A stretch of 9,519 nt of DNA from Clostridiaceae bacterium (GCA_012800135.1 JAAZJV010000205.1:1-9519); one strand, 5' to 3'. Shown: positions 1 through 7,610, counted from the stretch's first letter. The notes: a model not told the origin generated them from the sequence alone. Program-made: numbers and translations.

Positions 1-357
1 ATTCCTAACGTTTACGCCGCCGGCGACTGTGCCGTCATGGACGGCATCTGGTTTGGTCTCTGGCCTGTTTCCGTAAAAGAGGGGAAAGCGGCAGGCACTA
101 ATGCCGCAGGCGGCGATGAAATCTGTGTGATTCCGACACCGCCCTATCTTGTCAACACGATGGAAACACGCGTTGCTTCGGCAGGCATCATTGACCCGGA
201 AGATGAATCCATCATTTCGCAGATTCAGGTTGATGAAGCGCAACTTAATTATGATCGCCGAAACTTTAAAGAAGGAGCGCTTGTTGGATACGTGCTTTTA
301 GGCAACACGACACCGTTCTCTATGCTGAGCCGCGAACTGCAGTATAACGAAGACTAG
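1..357 (+). CDS. FAD/NAD(P)-dependent oxidoreductase, C-terminal fragment
   Basis: The open frame runs from the first base of the window to a TAG at 355-357, so the gene begins upstream and only its last 118 codons are visible. The fragment opens with IPNVYAAGDCA. This matches the second FAD-binding motif (hydrophobic-x-A-x-GD) of class I pyridine nucleotide-disulphide-type oxidoreductases, whose Asp contacts the FAD ribityl chain. It is followed by GLWPVSVKEGKAAGTNAAG, which resembles the W-P/A-x-x-QG-x-x-A-G-x-N-x-G stretch of NADH:rubredoxin reductases and the large subunit of nitrite reductase. The remaining residues, including GALVGYVLLGNTTPFSML, fit the C-terminal interface domain of those enzymes. 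The family call is firm. The electron acceptor (rubredoxin, nitrite, O2 or another) cannot be told without the N-terminus. There is no downstream partner on this strand before the terminator, so this is the last gene of its transcription unit. Confidence 0.85.
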   Translation: MPNVYAAGDCAVMDGIWFGLWPVSVKEGKAAGTNAAGGDEICVIPTPPYLVNTMETRVASAGIIDPEDESIISQIQVDEAQLNYDRRNFKEGALVGYVLLGNTTPFSMLSRELQYNED

Positions 358-462
358 GTTTTCCGCAGGCAGGCGTGCTCCTCTCGGGCGGGAAACGCTC
401 AATGCGAATTATCAGTAAAAAAGTACAGCTATTCGATCCGTGAGAGATCAGAAGGCAACGCC

Positions 463-508
463 AACAAAAAGCACGCCATCGTGACCGAGGAGGGCGTGCT
501 TTTTTGTT
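463..508. terminator. Bidirectional intrinsic terminator between convergent genes
   Basis: The stem AGCACGCC (470-477) pairs with GGCGTGCT (493-500) around a 15-base loop. It is flanked by an A-run at 466-470 on the left and a T-run at 500-505 on the right, so each strand reads as a GC stem followed by U residues. It lies about 105 bases after the oxidoreductase stop and about 105 bases past the trkH stop on the other strand. It can therefore end both transcription units. Confidence 0.85.
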
Positions 509-611
509 GAGGTTCATGCTGTCGGAGAAGACCCAGATGCCTAGGTTCTATCGGCGTCGACGTCTCCAAATGCCGCACGTCAGAACCGCGGTTGCGGACG
601 CTTAGGGGCGC

Positions 612-2060
612 TTAGGTTCTGCGCCAGGTGCGCGGGGCAAAAAGCACGATGATCGGGAGAATTTCAAGACGCCCCATGATCATGCCGATGCTCAGAGCGA
701 TCTTTGAAAGATCGGAAAGAAAAGCGTACGAACCGGTTGGCCCGACTAAGTGCACGCCCGGACCGATATTGTTAAAGGTCGCGGTAACTGCGCTGAATGC
801 TGTCGGGAAGTCGGGTGCGGACAGCGAGACGATGCCCAAAAGCACAATAAAAACGAGGCAATAAATCGTTAAGTATTCGTAGAGCATCATTTTCAATTCG
901 TTGCCAATCACTTTTCGCTCAAATCGAAGCGGCAGCTTGCGGTTGGGACTCAAGTTTTTTCTAAACGTAAGAACGGATGATTTGATGTATATAGCTGAGC
1001 GACTAACTTTGAGTCCGCCTGCTGTTGAACCGGCCATGCCCCCGATGAACATCAGGATGAGCAAGACAACGATGGAAAAAAGCGGCCAGTTGTCATAGTT
1101 GCAGTTCGTATAGCCCGTCGTTGTAATAATAGATGACACGGTGAAGAAGACTTCGCGAAGTTGTGTCGCAAACGATGTATAAAGATGGCGCGTATTGATC
1201 AAGATAGCGACGACGGCGGCGGTGATGAAGCCGAAATACCAGCGGAGCTCTTCGTTCTGAAATACTGTTCGGAATTGACGACAAAGCAAAGCGTAGTACA
1301 AATTAAAATTCACACCGAACAAGAGCATACCTACACCAAGCACGTATTGCAGATAGGGACTCTGGTAGTACGCAATTGAATTGGATTTGATGCCGAAGCC
1401 GCCGGTGCCTGCCGTGCCGAACGCATGCAAGAATGAGTCGAAAACGGGCATGCGTCCCGCAATTAGGAGCACGATTAAGATCGCCGTCATGACGAAGTAT
1501 ATGCCGTAAAGGATGCGAGCTGTGCTTCGGATACGAGAATGCAGTTTGCCAAACGTAGGACCGGGCACTTCGGCCTTCATAATGAAAACACTGTCAGAAC
1601 TAATGCGGGGCATGATCGCCAACACAAACACGAGAACTCCCATGCCTCCAATCAGATGTGTAAAGGAGCGCCAGAACAGCTGGGAGTGAGGGAGCAGCTC
1701 CAGCTGAGACAGCACGGATGCGCCTGTCGTTGTAAAACCGGAGGACGCTTCAAAGAAGGCGTCGATGACAGATGGAATCGACCCCGAAAGGACGAACGGC
1801 AGGCTGCCGATAAACGAGAACAAAATCCACGTAGCGCCGACAATGACGAATCCTTCTCTCATGAAAAAATCTTGATTTTTTGGTCGTTTGCTGGACATAA
1901 CAAGACTTGCAAGAACACAAATCCCGATCGGCACGAGAAAGGGATAAACACCTGCCCACCCCTCGCCGTAATACAGCGCGACAATGATTGACGGCACCAT
2001 CAACAAAGAGGTCACAAAAAGAATTTTTCCAAGGACATGGCGAACCAGCGCGTAATTCAT
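612..2060 (-). CDS. trkH: TrkH-family potassium uptake channel subunit
   Basis: This is the membrane subunit of a Trk/Ktr-type K+ uptake system, 482 residues, the normal size for TrkH. The four pore-loop repeats are all visible: SSGFTTTGA at about 107-114, FGTAGTGGFG at 214-223, SSIITTTGY at 309-317 and ATFNNIGPG at 427-435. Each supplies the Gly of its selectivity filter (for example G108 and G316). The C-terminal MGRLEILPI (462-470) is the conserved end of the family. The protein is very hydrophobic, with about ten membrane segments around the pore loops. GGMAGSTAGGLKVSR (340-354) is the conserved segment of the fourth-repeat region that faces the gating ring. The ATG at 2060 has an AAGGA ribosome site about seven bases upstream and lies 15 bases after the trkA stop, so the two genes are co-transcribed and probably translationally linked. 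The stop is TAA at 612-614, inside a small tandem repeat. TrkH and KtrB are close relatives, but the tandem-RCK partner favours TrkH. Confidence 0.95.
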   Translation of the reverse strand: MNYALVRHVLGKILFVTSLLMVPSIIVALYYGEGWAGVYPFLVPIGICVLASLVMSSKRPKNQDFFMREGFVIVGATWILFSFIGSLPFVLSGSIPSVIDAFFEASSGFTTTGASVLSQLELLPHSQLFWRSFTHLIGGMGVLVFVLAIMPRISSDSVFIMKAEVPGPTFGKLHSRIRSTARILYGIYFVMTAILIVLLIAGRMPVFDSFLHAFGTAGTGGFGIKSNSIAYYQSPYLQYVLGVGMLLFGVNFNLYYALLCRQFRTVFQNEELRWYFGFITAAVVAILINTRHLYTSFATQLREVFFTVSSIITTTGYTNCNYDNWPLFSIVVLLILMFIGGMAGSTAGGLKVSRSAIYIKSSVLTFRKNLSPNRKLPLRFERKVIGNELKMMLYEYLTIYCLVFIVLLGIVSLSAPDFPTAFSAVTATFNNIGPGVHLVGPTGSYAFLSDLSKIALSIGMIMGRLEILPIIVLFAPRTWRRT

Positions 2061-2075
2061 AAGTCGTCCTTTGCG

Positions 2076-3428
2076 TTATTCAAGGATATCCGTGATATCG
2101 CGGATATCGGGGCGTGTCGTCACCACAAGAACGTCGTCGCCCGCTCGGATCTCATCGTTTCCGGCGGGAAACAGAACCTCGTCTTCGCGCATGATGCATA
2201 GAATTAACACACCGGATTTTATTTTCATCTGATAAAGCTGTCTCTCGCAGGCCTCGATTGTATTGGTGATGTGGAATTGAATCACTTGAACGCGTCCGCC
2301 TGACAGGCGGTAGAAAGCGTCGATATCCGCCCCCTCCGTGTTTTCCATGGAACGCACGAAGCGGATAATCTGATCTGCGATCAGTCGGTGCGGTGTGATG
2401 ATCGACTGAAGTCCGACGTTCGAAAGGAGTTTCAATAGATTTGTGCGATTGACTTTAGTAATAGTTTTTGCGACTCCTTCATGGTGTGCGTAAATGGAGA
2501 TGAGGATGTTTTCCTCGTCTACGCCGGTCAGCGCAATGACGACGTCGTAATGGTGCACGCGTTCTTCGCGTAAAATCTCTTGATCGGTGCCGTCCTCCCA
2601 GATGACTTCAACGCGCGGGAAATCGCCGGCGAGCCGTTCAGCTTGAGATTCATTTTGTTCAATGACCTTGACGCGCATTTGCATTTTTTCAAGTCGTGGG
2701 AGAAGATAGCGAGTCACGCGTCCGCCGCCCACTATTAGCGCCGATTGCGGGCGCTTCACGTGCGGTAAGTCATGACGGCAAAACGCGCGAATCTCGGAGG
2801 GGAGCCCTGTGAGGTAGAGACGATCGCCTGCCTTCAACACAACATCGCCTCTTGGGATCATGACGCTGTCATTGCGCTCGATGATGCCTATCAGAACATT
2901 GCCGTGCTGGCGGCCGATTTCCTTGAGACTCATTCCGTCATAGATCGAGTTTTCAGGAAGTTCGACATCGACAATGTAAAGGCGACCGTCATTGAAGCTA
3001 TCTACACCGAGTGCGTGAGGAAAATGCATCATGTTTTCGATGGCGCGTGCCGCCACGAAGTCGGGGTTGATCATCAGATTGATGCCGAGAGATTCGCGAA
3101 GGAAGTTCATCTGAAGCGAGTACTCCGGGCTTCGAACGCGGGCGACAACGTATCGTGCGCCAATTTTCTTCGCCGTGATAGCGGCAATAATATTGACTTC
3201 GTCATCCGGCGTGACAGCGATGAAAATATCGCACGTAGCGACACCGGCTTCCAGCTGAATCTCAAGCAGGGCGCCGTTGCCGACAACGCCGGAAAGATCT
3301 GCGGCATTTACCATTTGCTCGATGCGCTTCGTACTCGTGTCTATGACGGCGACGTGGTGGTCTTCTGCGCATAAATCACGGCACAGCGTCTCGCCTAGCT
3401 TTCCTGCACCGCACACGACTATATCCAT
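2076..3428 (-). CDS. trkA: TrkA, NAD-binding regulatory subunit of the Trk K+ transporter
   Basis: This cytoplasmic gating protein binds nucleotide and forms a ring beneath TrkH. With the start at 3428 it has 450 residues, typical of TrkA with two RCK modules in tandem. Module 1 begins MDIVVCGAGKLG with G7-x-G9-x-x-G12 and an acidic D30 at the end of the second strand, the classic NAD-ribose contact. It runs to about 120, followed by an RCK_C domain at about 145-220. Module 2 begins LIVGGGRVTRYL (231-242). Its third glycine is replaced (position 239 is Thr), while E257 takes the place of the acidic residue. It is followed by NVGLQSIITPHRL (337-349) and a second RCK_C domain at about 370-448. 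A longer reading from an ATG at 3482 is possible but adds 18 residues before the Rossmann strand and has no ribosome site. The ATG at 3428 has GGAGG nine bases upstream and places the Rossmann strand at the N-terminus, as is usual. I saw no convincing promoter for this strand. Confidence 0.94.
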   Translation of the reverse strand: MDIVVCGAGKLGETLCRDLCAEDHHVAVIDTSTKRIEQMVNAADLSGVVGNGALLEIQLEAGVATCDIFIAVTPDDEVNIIAAITAKKIGARYVVARVRSPEYSLQMNFLRESLGINLMINPDFVAARAIENMMHFPHALGVDSFNDGRLYIVDVELPENSIYDGMSLKEIGRQHGNVLIGIIERNDSVMIPRGDVVLKAGDRLYLTGLPSEIRAFCRHDLPHVKRPQSALIVGGGRVTRYLLPRLEKMQMRVKVIEQNESQAERLAGDFPRVEVIWEDGTDQEILREERVHHYDVVIALTGVDEENILISIYAHHEGVAKTITKVNRTNLLKLLSNVGLQSIITPHRLIADQIIRFVRSMENTEGADIDAFYRLSGGRVQVIQFHITNTIEACERQLYQMKIKSGVLILCIMREDEVLFPAGNDEIRAGDDVLVVTTRPDIRDITDILE

Positions 3429-3437
3429 TCGACGGAT

Positions 3438-3442
3438 CCTCC
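3438..3442 (-). promoter_or_regulatory. Ribosome binding site that fixes the trkA start
   Basis: On the minus strand GGAGG occupies 3442-3438, leaving nine bases before the ATG at 3428. The in-frame ATG at 3482 has no purine-rich stretch at the right distance. This decides the shorter 450-residue TrkA. Confidence 0.85.
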
Positions 3443-3491
3443 GCTTTCCGGCATGACCGATAACCGACAGTGTTTTGAGCATGTAGCAAAC

Positions 3492-3521
3492 TTGACTTGC
3501 GTCGGATCGGATTTCTATTAT
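3492..3521 (+). promoter_or_regulatory. Candidate distal housekeeping promoter of lon
   Basis: TTGACT (3492-3497) and TATTAT (3516-3521) are separated by 18 bases. Each box differs from the sigma-70/sigma-A consensus at one position. Transcription would start near 3528-3530, giving an untranslated leader of about 140 bases before lon. It lies in the space between the divergent trkA and lon genes. Confidence 0.5.
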
Positions 3522-3612
3522 TCATATTACCGCAAAAAGAAAGCGGATCCTATATGGCAGATTGGAGTGTCTTTTAGCGTGTCATAGGGTTTATTAATGG
3601 ACAGAATCATTA

Positions 3613-3642
3613 TTGTCCTCTAAAATCAGAAGACCGTATGAT
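3613..3642 (+). promoter_or_regulatory. Candidate proximal lon promoter
   Basis: TTGTCC (3613-3618), then 18 bases, then TATGAT (3637-3642). The -10 box is a five-of-six match and the -35 box a four-of-six match. A start near 3649 would leave a short leader of about 22 bases carrying the AAAAGG ribosome site (3658-3663) eight bases before the lon ATG. The -10 box sits inside the palindrome described separately, which is consistent with a repressed promoter. Confidence 0.45.
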
Positions 3643-3647
3643 ACGGT
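3633..3647. promoter_or_regulatory. 15-bp perfect palindrome, possible operator upstream of lon
   Basis: ACCGTAT (3633-3639), a single central G, then ATACGGT (3641-3647): seven base pairs on each side with no mismatch. It covers the TATGAT box of the proximal lon promoter candidate and ends 24 bases before the ATG. It does not match CIRCE (HrcA), the CtsR heptad repeat or the HspR HAIR element as I know them. A dimeric repressor is inferred. As RNA it would be a hairpin with too tight a loop, so a DNA site is more likely. Confidence 0.45.
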
Positions 3648-3671
3648 GATTTCCCGTAAAAGGTAGATGTC

Positions 3672-6191
3672 ATGGCAGAAAAACAAAACGACGAACGAGA
3701 AAAAGAAGAACAAAAACAAGACCAAGAACTCGAGGTTCAGCGTCAGCTGCCCAATGCTTTGAAATTTCGGAAGACGACGCGACGCCGCACTCATCGTCCT
3801 GCACGGACGGACGGTACGCTGCCGTTGATCCCGATGCGCGGACTGGTGGTCTATCCAGGTGTTTTGCTTTCCTTTGACGTCGGCCGTGAACAATCGATCG
3901 CTGCACTTCGAACAGCTATGGACGGTCGCCACGAATTAATTTTGGCCGGTCAGAAAAATCTCGATGCTGAGTGGCCGGCAGCATCAAAAATTCACAAAAT
4001 TGGTACGCGCGCGTTCGTACGTCAGATCTTAGAGGTCTCCGGAAGCGCTCTAAAAATTCTTGTTTACGGGCTTGAGCGTGTGAAAATCGACACCATTATT
4101 GATCGCGGACAGCATTATGAGGCACGCTATCACGCCCTCGACGGTTCCGTCACTGAAAAAACGCCTGAGCTCAATGCTTCAATGCGCCTTTTGGTCGAAC
4201 TTTTTCAACAGTACGCAGCTATTACAGAGCGTGTTCCGCCGCCGGTCGTTGCGATGATTCGAAATGAAGATGATCCGGGGCATGCCGCTGATGTCGTCGC
4301 AGGGCAGCTGTCGATTCAATTTGAAGAACAGCAAAAAATATTGGAGACAGTGCCCGTTCTGAAGCGCATTCGCCTCGTCCTTAGTATTCTCCACCGCGAG
4401 ATCCAGCTCGCTGAGCTCGAAACGCGTATAGCGAACGAAGTGCAAACGCAGCTTGACAAAAATCAGCGCGAATATTACCTGCGCGAACAGATTCGTGTGA
4501 TTCAAGAAGAACTCGGTGAAGAAGGCGGTGCCGGTCGTGATATGGACTCACTCCGAGAACGGCTTGAGAAATCGGGGATTCCGAACGATGAGAAACCTAG
4601 AGTTGAAAAGGAAATCAACCGATTGGAAAACATGCCGCCTCATTTTCCCGAGTATACAACGCAGTTGACATGGGTTGAGACGCTTTTAGAGTTGCCGTTC
4701 GGCAAGCGCACTGCAGAACGCCACAATCTCGCGCGCGCGCGCCGCATTCTCGATCGCGACCATTACGGCATGGAAAAAGTGAAAGTGCGCGTTATGGAAT
4801 ATCTTGCGGTGCGAAAGCTTTTGGTCGAACAACAAGGAGACGCACCGATCCGCGGGCCGATTCTTTGCTTCGTCGGGCCTCCCGGAACGGGAAAAACCTC
4901 TATCGCAAAAGCCATCGCAGAGTCTTTGGGCCGACGTTATTTCCGCTTGTCTTTAGGAGGTATGCGCGACGAAGCCGAAATCCGCGGACACCGTCGAACA
5001 TATGTCGGGGCGATGCCTGGCCGCATTATCCAAGCGATCCGCCATGTAGGTACCGATAACCCTCTGATTCTGCTGGATGAAGTGGATAAAATCGGCAATG
5101 ATTTTCGTGGCGATCCTGCCTCGGCATTGCTTGAAGTTTTGGATCCCGAACAGAACAATTCGTTTCAAGATCATTACGTCGAAATTCCTTACGATTTGTC
5201 GCAAGTGCTGTTCATTACAACGGCTAATACCATCGACACGATTCCGCCTGCATTATATGACAGGATGGAAGCCATTGAAGTTCCGGGCTATACCGAAGCG
5301 GATAAAATTGAGATAGGTATGCGCCACTTGCTGCCGCGTGCTCGTAAAGAACACGGTCTCGCCGGTGCGGATCTCGGTGTAACGCGTGCCGGCATGGCGG
5401 AGATCATCCGATCGTACACCGCGGAGTCCGGCGTACGGCAGCTCGAACGTGAGCTGGCGCGGCTTTGCCGCTGTGTGGCGATGGTTATCGCCGAGAACGA
5501 AGAGACAGGCACGTCGAAAAAGAAAAGACTTATTGTCGGCAAGACAAAAGTAGAGTCCTTCTTAGGAAAGCCGAAATATTTTTATGATATGGCCGATAAG
5601 GAAGATCAAATCGGTGTTGCGACAGGTCTGGCATGGACGTGGGCAGGCGGTGATACGCTCACGATTGAGGTGAACGTCATGCCGGGCACCGGGAAACTCA
5701 AACTCACAGGGCAGCTCGGCGATGTGATGAAAGAATCGGCTGAGGCTGCTTTGACCTATATTTTGAGCCGTTCAGAAGTACTTGGGATCGACGGCGCATC
5801 CATGAAGGAGAGCGATATTCATATTCATGTTCCGGAAGGCGCCATTCCGAAAGATGGCCCATCTGCCGGTATAACACTTGCGACGGCGCTCGCTTCGGCG
5901 CTTACCGGTCGCCCCGTCCGCCACGATATTGCGATGACGGGAGAGATTACACTTCGCGGACGCGTACTGCCGATAGGCGGGCTTAAGGAAAAATCGGTCG
6001 CAGCCCATCGCGCCGGTATCAGGAAAGTGCTCATTCCGGAGAAAAACGTGCGTGACATCGACGATGTGCCTGCATCAGTGCGCAAAGATCTCACATTCAT
6101 CCCTGTCACGACGATGGATCAGGTGCTCCAAAAGGCGCTCGTTCTTCCGTCACCAAAGACATCGCCTTCTTTGCAAGACACACCGCTTTGA
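3672..6191 (+). CDS. lon: LonA-type ATP-dependent serine protease
   Basis: This cytosolic AAA+ protease degrades misfolded and regulatory proteins as a hexamer. The LON substrate-binding domain starts at [15 protein letters not shown] (49-63) and runs to about 250. A helical segment ([15 protein letters not shown], then [22 protein letters not shown]) follows. The AAA+ module has Walker [10 protein letters not shown] at 402-410 and Walker B LILLDE at 465-470. The protease domain has its catalytic Ser731 in PKDGPSAG and Lys772 in GGLKEKS, the Ser-Lys dyad of LonA, so the enzyme should be active. At 839 residues it is longer than most LonA proteins (about 770-810). The excess is mainly an N-terminal extension of about 40-48 residues, first rich in E/K/Q/D (1-25) and then basic ([13 protein letters not shown], 33-45). 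The ATG at 3672 has AAAAGG eight bases upstream and the next in-frame Met is residue 55, inside the LON domain, so this start is secure. The gene is monocistronic, with a terminator 31 bases after the stop. Confidence 0.98.
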   Translation: MAEKQNDEREKEEQKQDQELEVQRQLPNALKFRKTTRRRTHRPARTDGTLPLIPMRGLVVYPGVLLSFDVGREQSIAALRTAMDGRHELILAGQKNLDAEWPAASKIHKIGTRAFVRQILEVSGSALKILVYGLERVKIDTIIDRGQHYEARYHALDGSVTEKTPELNASMRLLVELFQQYAAITERVPPPVVAMIRNEDDPGHAADVVAGQLSIQFEEQQKILETVPVLKRIRLVLSILHREIQLAELETRIANEVQTQLDKNQREYYLREQIRVIQEELGEEGGAGRDMDSLRERLEKSGIPNDEKPRVEKEINRLENMPPHFPEYTTQLTWVETLLELPFGKRTAERHNLARARRILDRDHYGMEKVKVRVMEYLAVRKLLVEQQGDAPIRGPILCFVGPPGTGKTSIAKAIAESLGRRYFRLSLGGMRDEAEIRGHRRTYVGAMPGRIIQAIRHVGTDNPLILLDEVDKIGNDFRGDPASALLEVLDPEQNNSFQDHYVEIPYDLSQVLFITTANTIDTIPPALYDRMEAIEVPGYTEADKIEIGMRHLLPRARKEHGLAGADLGVTRAGMAEIIRSYTAESGVRQLERELARLCRCVAMVIAENEETGTSKKKRLIVGKTKVESFLGKPKYFYDMADKEDQIGVATGLAWTWAGGDTLTIEVNVMPGTGKLKLTGQLGDVMKESAEAALTYILSRSEVLGIDGASMKESDIHIHVPEGAIPKDGPSAGITLATALASALTGRPVRHDIAMTGEITLRGRVLPIGGLKEKSVAAHRAGIRKVLIPEKNVRDIDDVPASVRKDLTFIPVTTMDQVLQKALVLPSPKTSPSLQDTPL

Positions 6192-6221
6192 AACACAAAT
6201 GAACATAATAAGATAGAAGCC

Positions 6222-6268
6222 GATCCCCTAGTTGTCGGATGATTTTGCGGAGAACAGGGGATCTTTTT
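6222..6268 (+). terminator. Intrinsic terminator of lon
   Basis: GATCCCCT (6222-6229) pairs with AGGGGATC (6256-6263), and the stem can extend through GTT/AAC past one bulged A. TTTTT follows at 6264-6268. It lies 31 bases after the lon stop and separates lon from the mod operon, which has its own promoter. Confidence 0.88.
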
Positions 6269-6322
6269 GTGCATTGGATTGATGTAACACGCGGTCTCGC
6301 TGCTGTGATCCAGCTAAAGCGA

Positions 6323-6352
6323 TTGACTTTCTAAAACAACTCGACCTATAAT
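6323..6352 (+). promoter_or_regulatory. Strong housekeeping promoter of the mod operon
   Basis: TTGACT (6323-6328), an 18-base spacer, then a perfect TATAAT (6347-6352). This is the best sigma-70/sigma-A promoter in the window. Transcription should begin near the A at 6360, leaving a leader of about 307 bases before the modA ATG. It lies downstream of the lon terminator and reads towards modA. Confidence 0.8.
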
Positions 6353-6428
6353 TACGATCACAGGATCTTGCGAGGCATCAGTTTGTTTTGTAATCAGCTG
6401 TGTACGTAAGAACCGAAACAGATGGCGT

Positions 6429-6449
6429 TTCCCTCGTTATCAGAGGGAA
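6429..6449 (+). other. Hairpin in the mod leader RNA
   Basis: TTCCCTC (6429-6435) pairs perfectly with GAGGGAA (6443-6449) around a seven-base loop. It lies about 70 bases into the predicted leader and just upstream of the larger folded domain at 6464-6590. There is no T-run after it, so it is not a terminator. Confidence 0.6.
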
Positions 6450-6463
6450 GTCACGGCCATTAC

Positions 6464-6590
6464 TAAGACGCTGGAAAGACGATTGTTTCGTCTCAATGTT
6501 GCGTAATAGTTGTTACAAGGGAGCCTCGTCATTTGCGACAATGCGTTTTGTCCCGATACTGCAGGGCGCTCATGTCCAAGAGGCGTCTTA
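6464..6590 (+). ncRNA. Candidate cis-regulatory RNA (riboswitch-like) in the mod leader
   Basis: TAAGACGC (6464-6471) is the exact reverse complement of GCGTCTTA (6583-6590), and a T-G wobble (6472/6582) gives nine pairs that close a domain of about 127 nt. Inside are a hairpin AGACG/CGTCT with a seven-base loop (6477-6493), a possible GTAA/TTAC hairpin (6503-6516), GACAA/TTGTC (6537-6552) and GAGC/GCTC (6521-6524 with 6568-6571). TGTTGCG (6497-6503) is also complementary to CGCAACA (6614-6620) outside the domain, a possible alternative pairing. There is no credible reading frame here. Moco/Tuco riboswitches are known ahead of molybdate transport genes in bacteria, so that family is the first candidate, but I could not match its consensus by eye. 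A protein-binding leader or chance pairing remains possible. Confidence 0.45.
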
Positions 6591-6666
6591 AGGCATTTGA
6601 AAACACTGATTTTCGCAACAAAAGCGTCCAGCACAAGGATTTCATAATACGGAGGAGGAATGAATT

Positions 6667-7578
6667 ATGAAAAAATGGACTGCCATAATACTGGCTTTGT
6701 TGTTGGTCTTAGCCGCGATAGCCGGTTGCCAGCCGGAAGAAACTAAGCCGACTGACCCAGCGGTGCCGACAGGAACGGAGAGCGTTCAAACGAATGCGCC
6801 TGTCGAGACAACCCCGGATGAAACGGATGCGCCGAAGGAGTCCGTGGAGCTGGTGGTTTTTGCCGCTGCCTCGATGACAGAGACGCTGACGGAACTTGCC
6901 AACAACTATATGAGCGAAAATGAAAACGTCAAGATCATCATGACGTTTGATTCTTCAGGCACCCTGAAAAAGCAAATTGAAGAAGGCGCCATCTGCGACA
7001 TTTTCCTTTCTGCTGCGCAGAAGCAAATGGATGCGCTTGATTCTGCAGCGCCGGCGGAGAAAAATCCGGACGGCCTCGATTTTGTGCTTCAGGGATCGCG
7101 TTTTAACATCCTTGAAAACAAAGTTGCGTTGGCAGTGCCAGACGGCAATCCTAAAGAAATCAAGTCGTATGAAGATTTGAAAGACAAGCTGATTGCAGGC
7201 GGTATTCTCCTTTGCATGGGAAATGCTGATGTGCCGGTCGGGCAATACACGAGTAAGATTTTGAAGTATTTTGAGCTCGATGAGGAAGCGCTTGCGCGTG
7301 ACGGAAAGATTACCTATGCTTCAAACGTCAAGGAAGTGACGTCTCAGGTTAAGGAAGGCGCTGTCGATTGTGGCATAATCTACCAGACAGATGCCAAGTC
7401 GGCCGAGCTCGACGTTGTGGACACTGCCACTGCAGAGATGTGCGGACAAGTTATTTACCCTGTCGCCGTGATGAAGGAGTCAAAGAATCAGGAAGCGGCG
7501 AAAGCGTTCTTGGAGTTCCTCAAAAGCGATGCTGCCGATGCTGTCTTTGAAGCGGTCGGCTTCACGCCTATAGGGTAA
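6667..7578 (+). CDS. modA: ModA, molybdate-binding lipoprotein of the ABC importer
   Basis: This is the extracytoplasmic receptor that captures molybdate (possibly tungstate) and hands it to ModB. It has 303 residues. MKK and a hydrophobic stretch (5-18) lead to the lipobox I-A-G-C with Cys21, so it should be a membrane-anchored lipoprotein. Residues 22-58 form a low-complexity linker rich in T, P, E and D. The binding domain starts at ELVVFAAASMTETL. S69 in AAASM and the Ser pair in FDSSGTLKKQIEEGA (96-97) are the oxyanion-binding positions of the family. Further family marks are CDIFLSAA (110-117), ADVPVGQYT (187-195) and IIYQTDA (237-243), where Tyr239 fits the conserved ligand Tyr. FEAVGFTPIG ends the protein as usual. 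The ATG at 6667 has a repeated GGAGGAGG site (6651-6658) eight bases upstream. An overlapping ATG at 6660 is out of frame. It is the first gene of modABC. Sequence alone cannot settle molybdate against tungstate. Confidence 0.95.
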   Translation: MKKWTAIILALLLVLAAIAGCQPEETKPTDPAVPTGTESVQTNAPVETTPDETDAPKESVELVVFAAASMTETLTELANNYMSENENVKIIMTFDSSGTLKKQIEEGAICDIFLSAAQKQMDALDSAAPAEKNPDGLDFVLQGSRFNILENKVALAVPDGNPKEIKSYEDLKDKLIAGGILLCMGNADVPVGQYTSKILKYFELDEEALARDGKITYASNVKEVTSQVKEGAVDCGIIYQTDAKSAELDVVDTATAEMCGQVIYPVAVMKESKNQEAAKAFLEFLKSDAADAVFEAVGFTPIG

Positions 7579-7610
7579 AAAATAAAAGGCATAAAGGCAT
7601 AATGAACTCA

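Noticed and set aside
320..517. 65-codon minus-strand open frame over the convergent intergenic region
   Set aside because: It spans the terminator stem and the end of the oxidoreductase gene, with no start signal.
1539..1991. 150-codon plus-strand open frame opposite trkH
   Set aside because: It is antisense to the conserved TrkH pore repeats and the product is a polar low-similarity peptide with no family marks.
2772..3374. 200-codon plus-strand open frame opposite trkA
   Set aside because: It lies wholly antisense to a well-supported trkA, has no ribosome site, and its composition is what a GC-rich reverse frame gives.
3561..3590. Possible CIRCE-like element or additional lon promoter (TTGGAG-17-TAGGGT)
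   Set aside because: The sequence does not contain the paired TTAGCACTC/GAGTGCTAA arms, and the promoter boxes match poorly.
3594..3932. 112-codon minus-strand open frame across the lon start
   Set aside because: It overlaps the lon promoter region and N-terminus in antisense. The phenylalanine-rich run is just the reverse of the Lys/Glu codons of the Lon extension.
6400..6591. 63-codon plus-strand open frame in the mod leader
   Set aside because: It has a GTG start, no ribosome site and no recognisable product. Its stop falls in the closing stem of the candidate RNA domain, which explains the region better.
7585..7600. Short direct repeat (AAAGGCAT twice) after modA
   Set aside because: The two copies are only eight bases each, with no further copies and no link to a mobile element or CRISPR.
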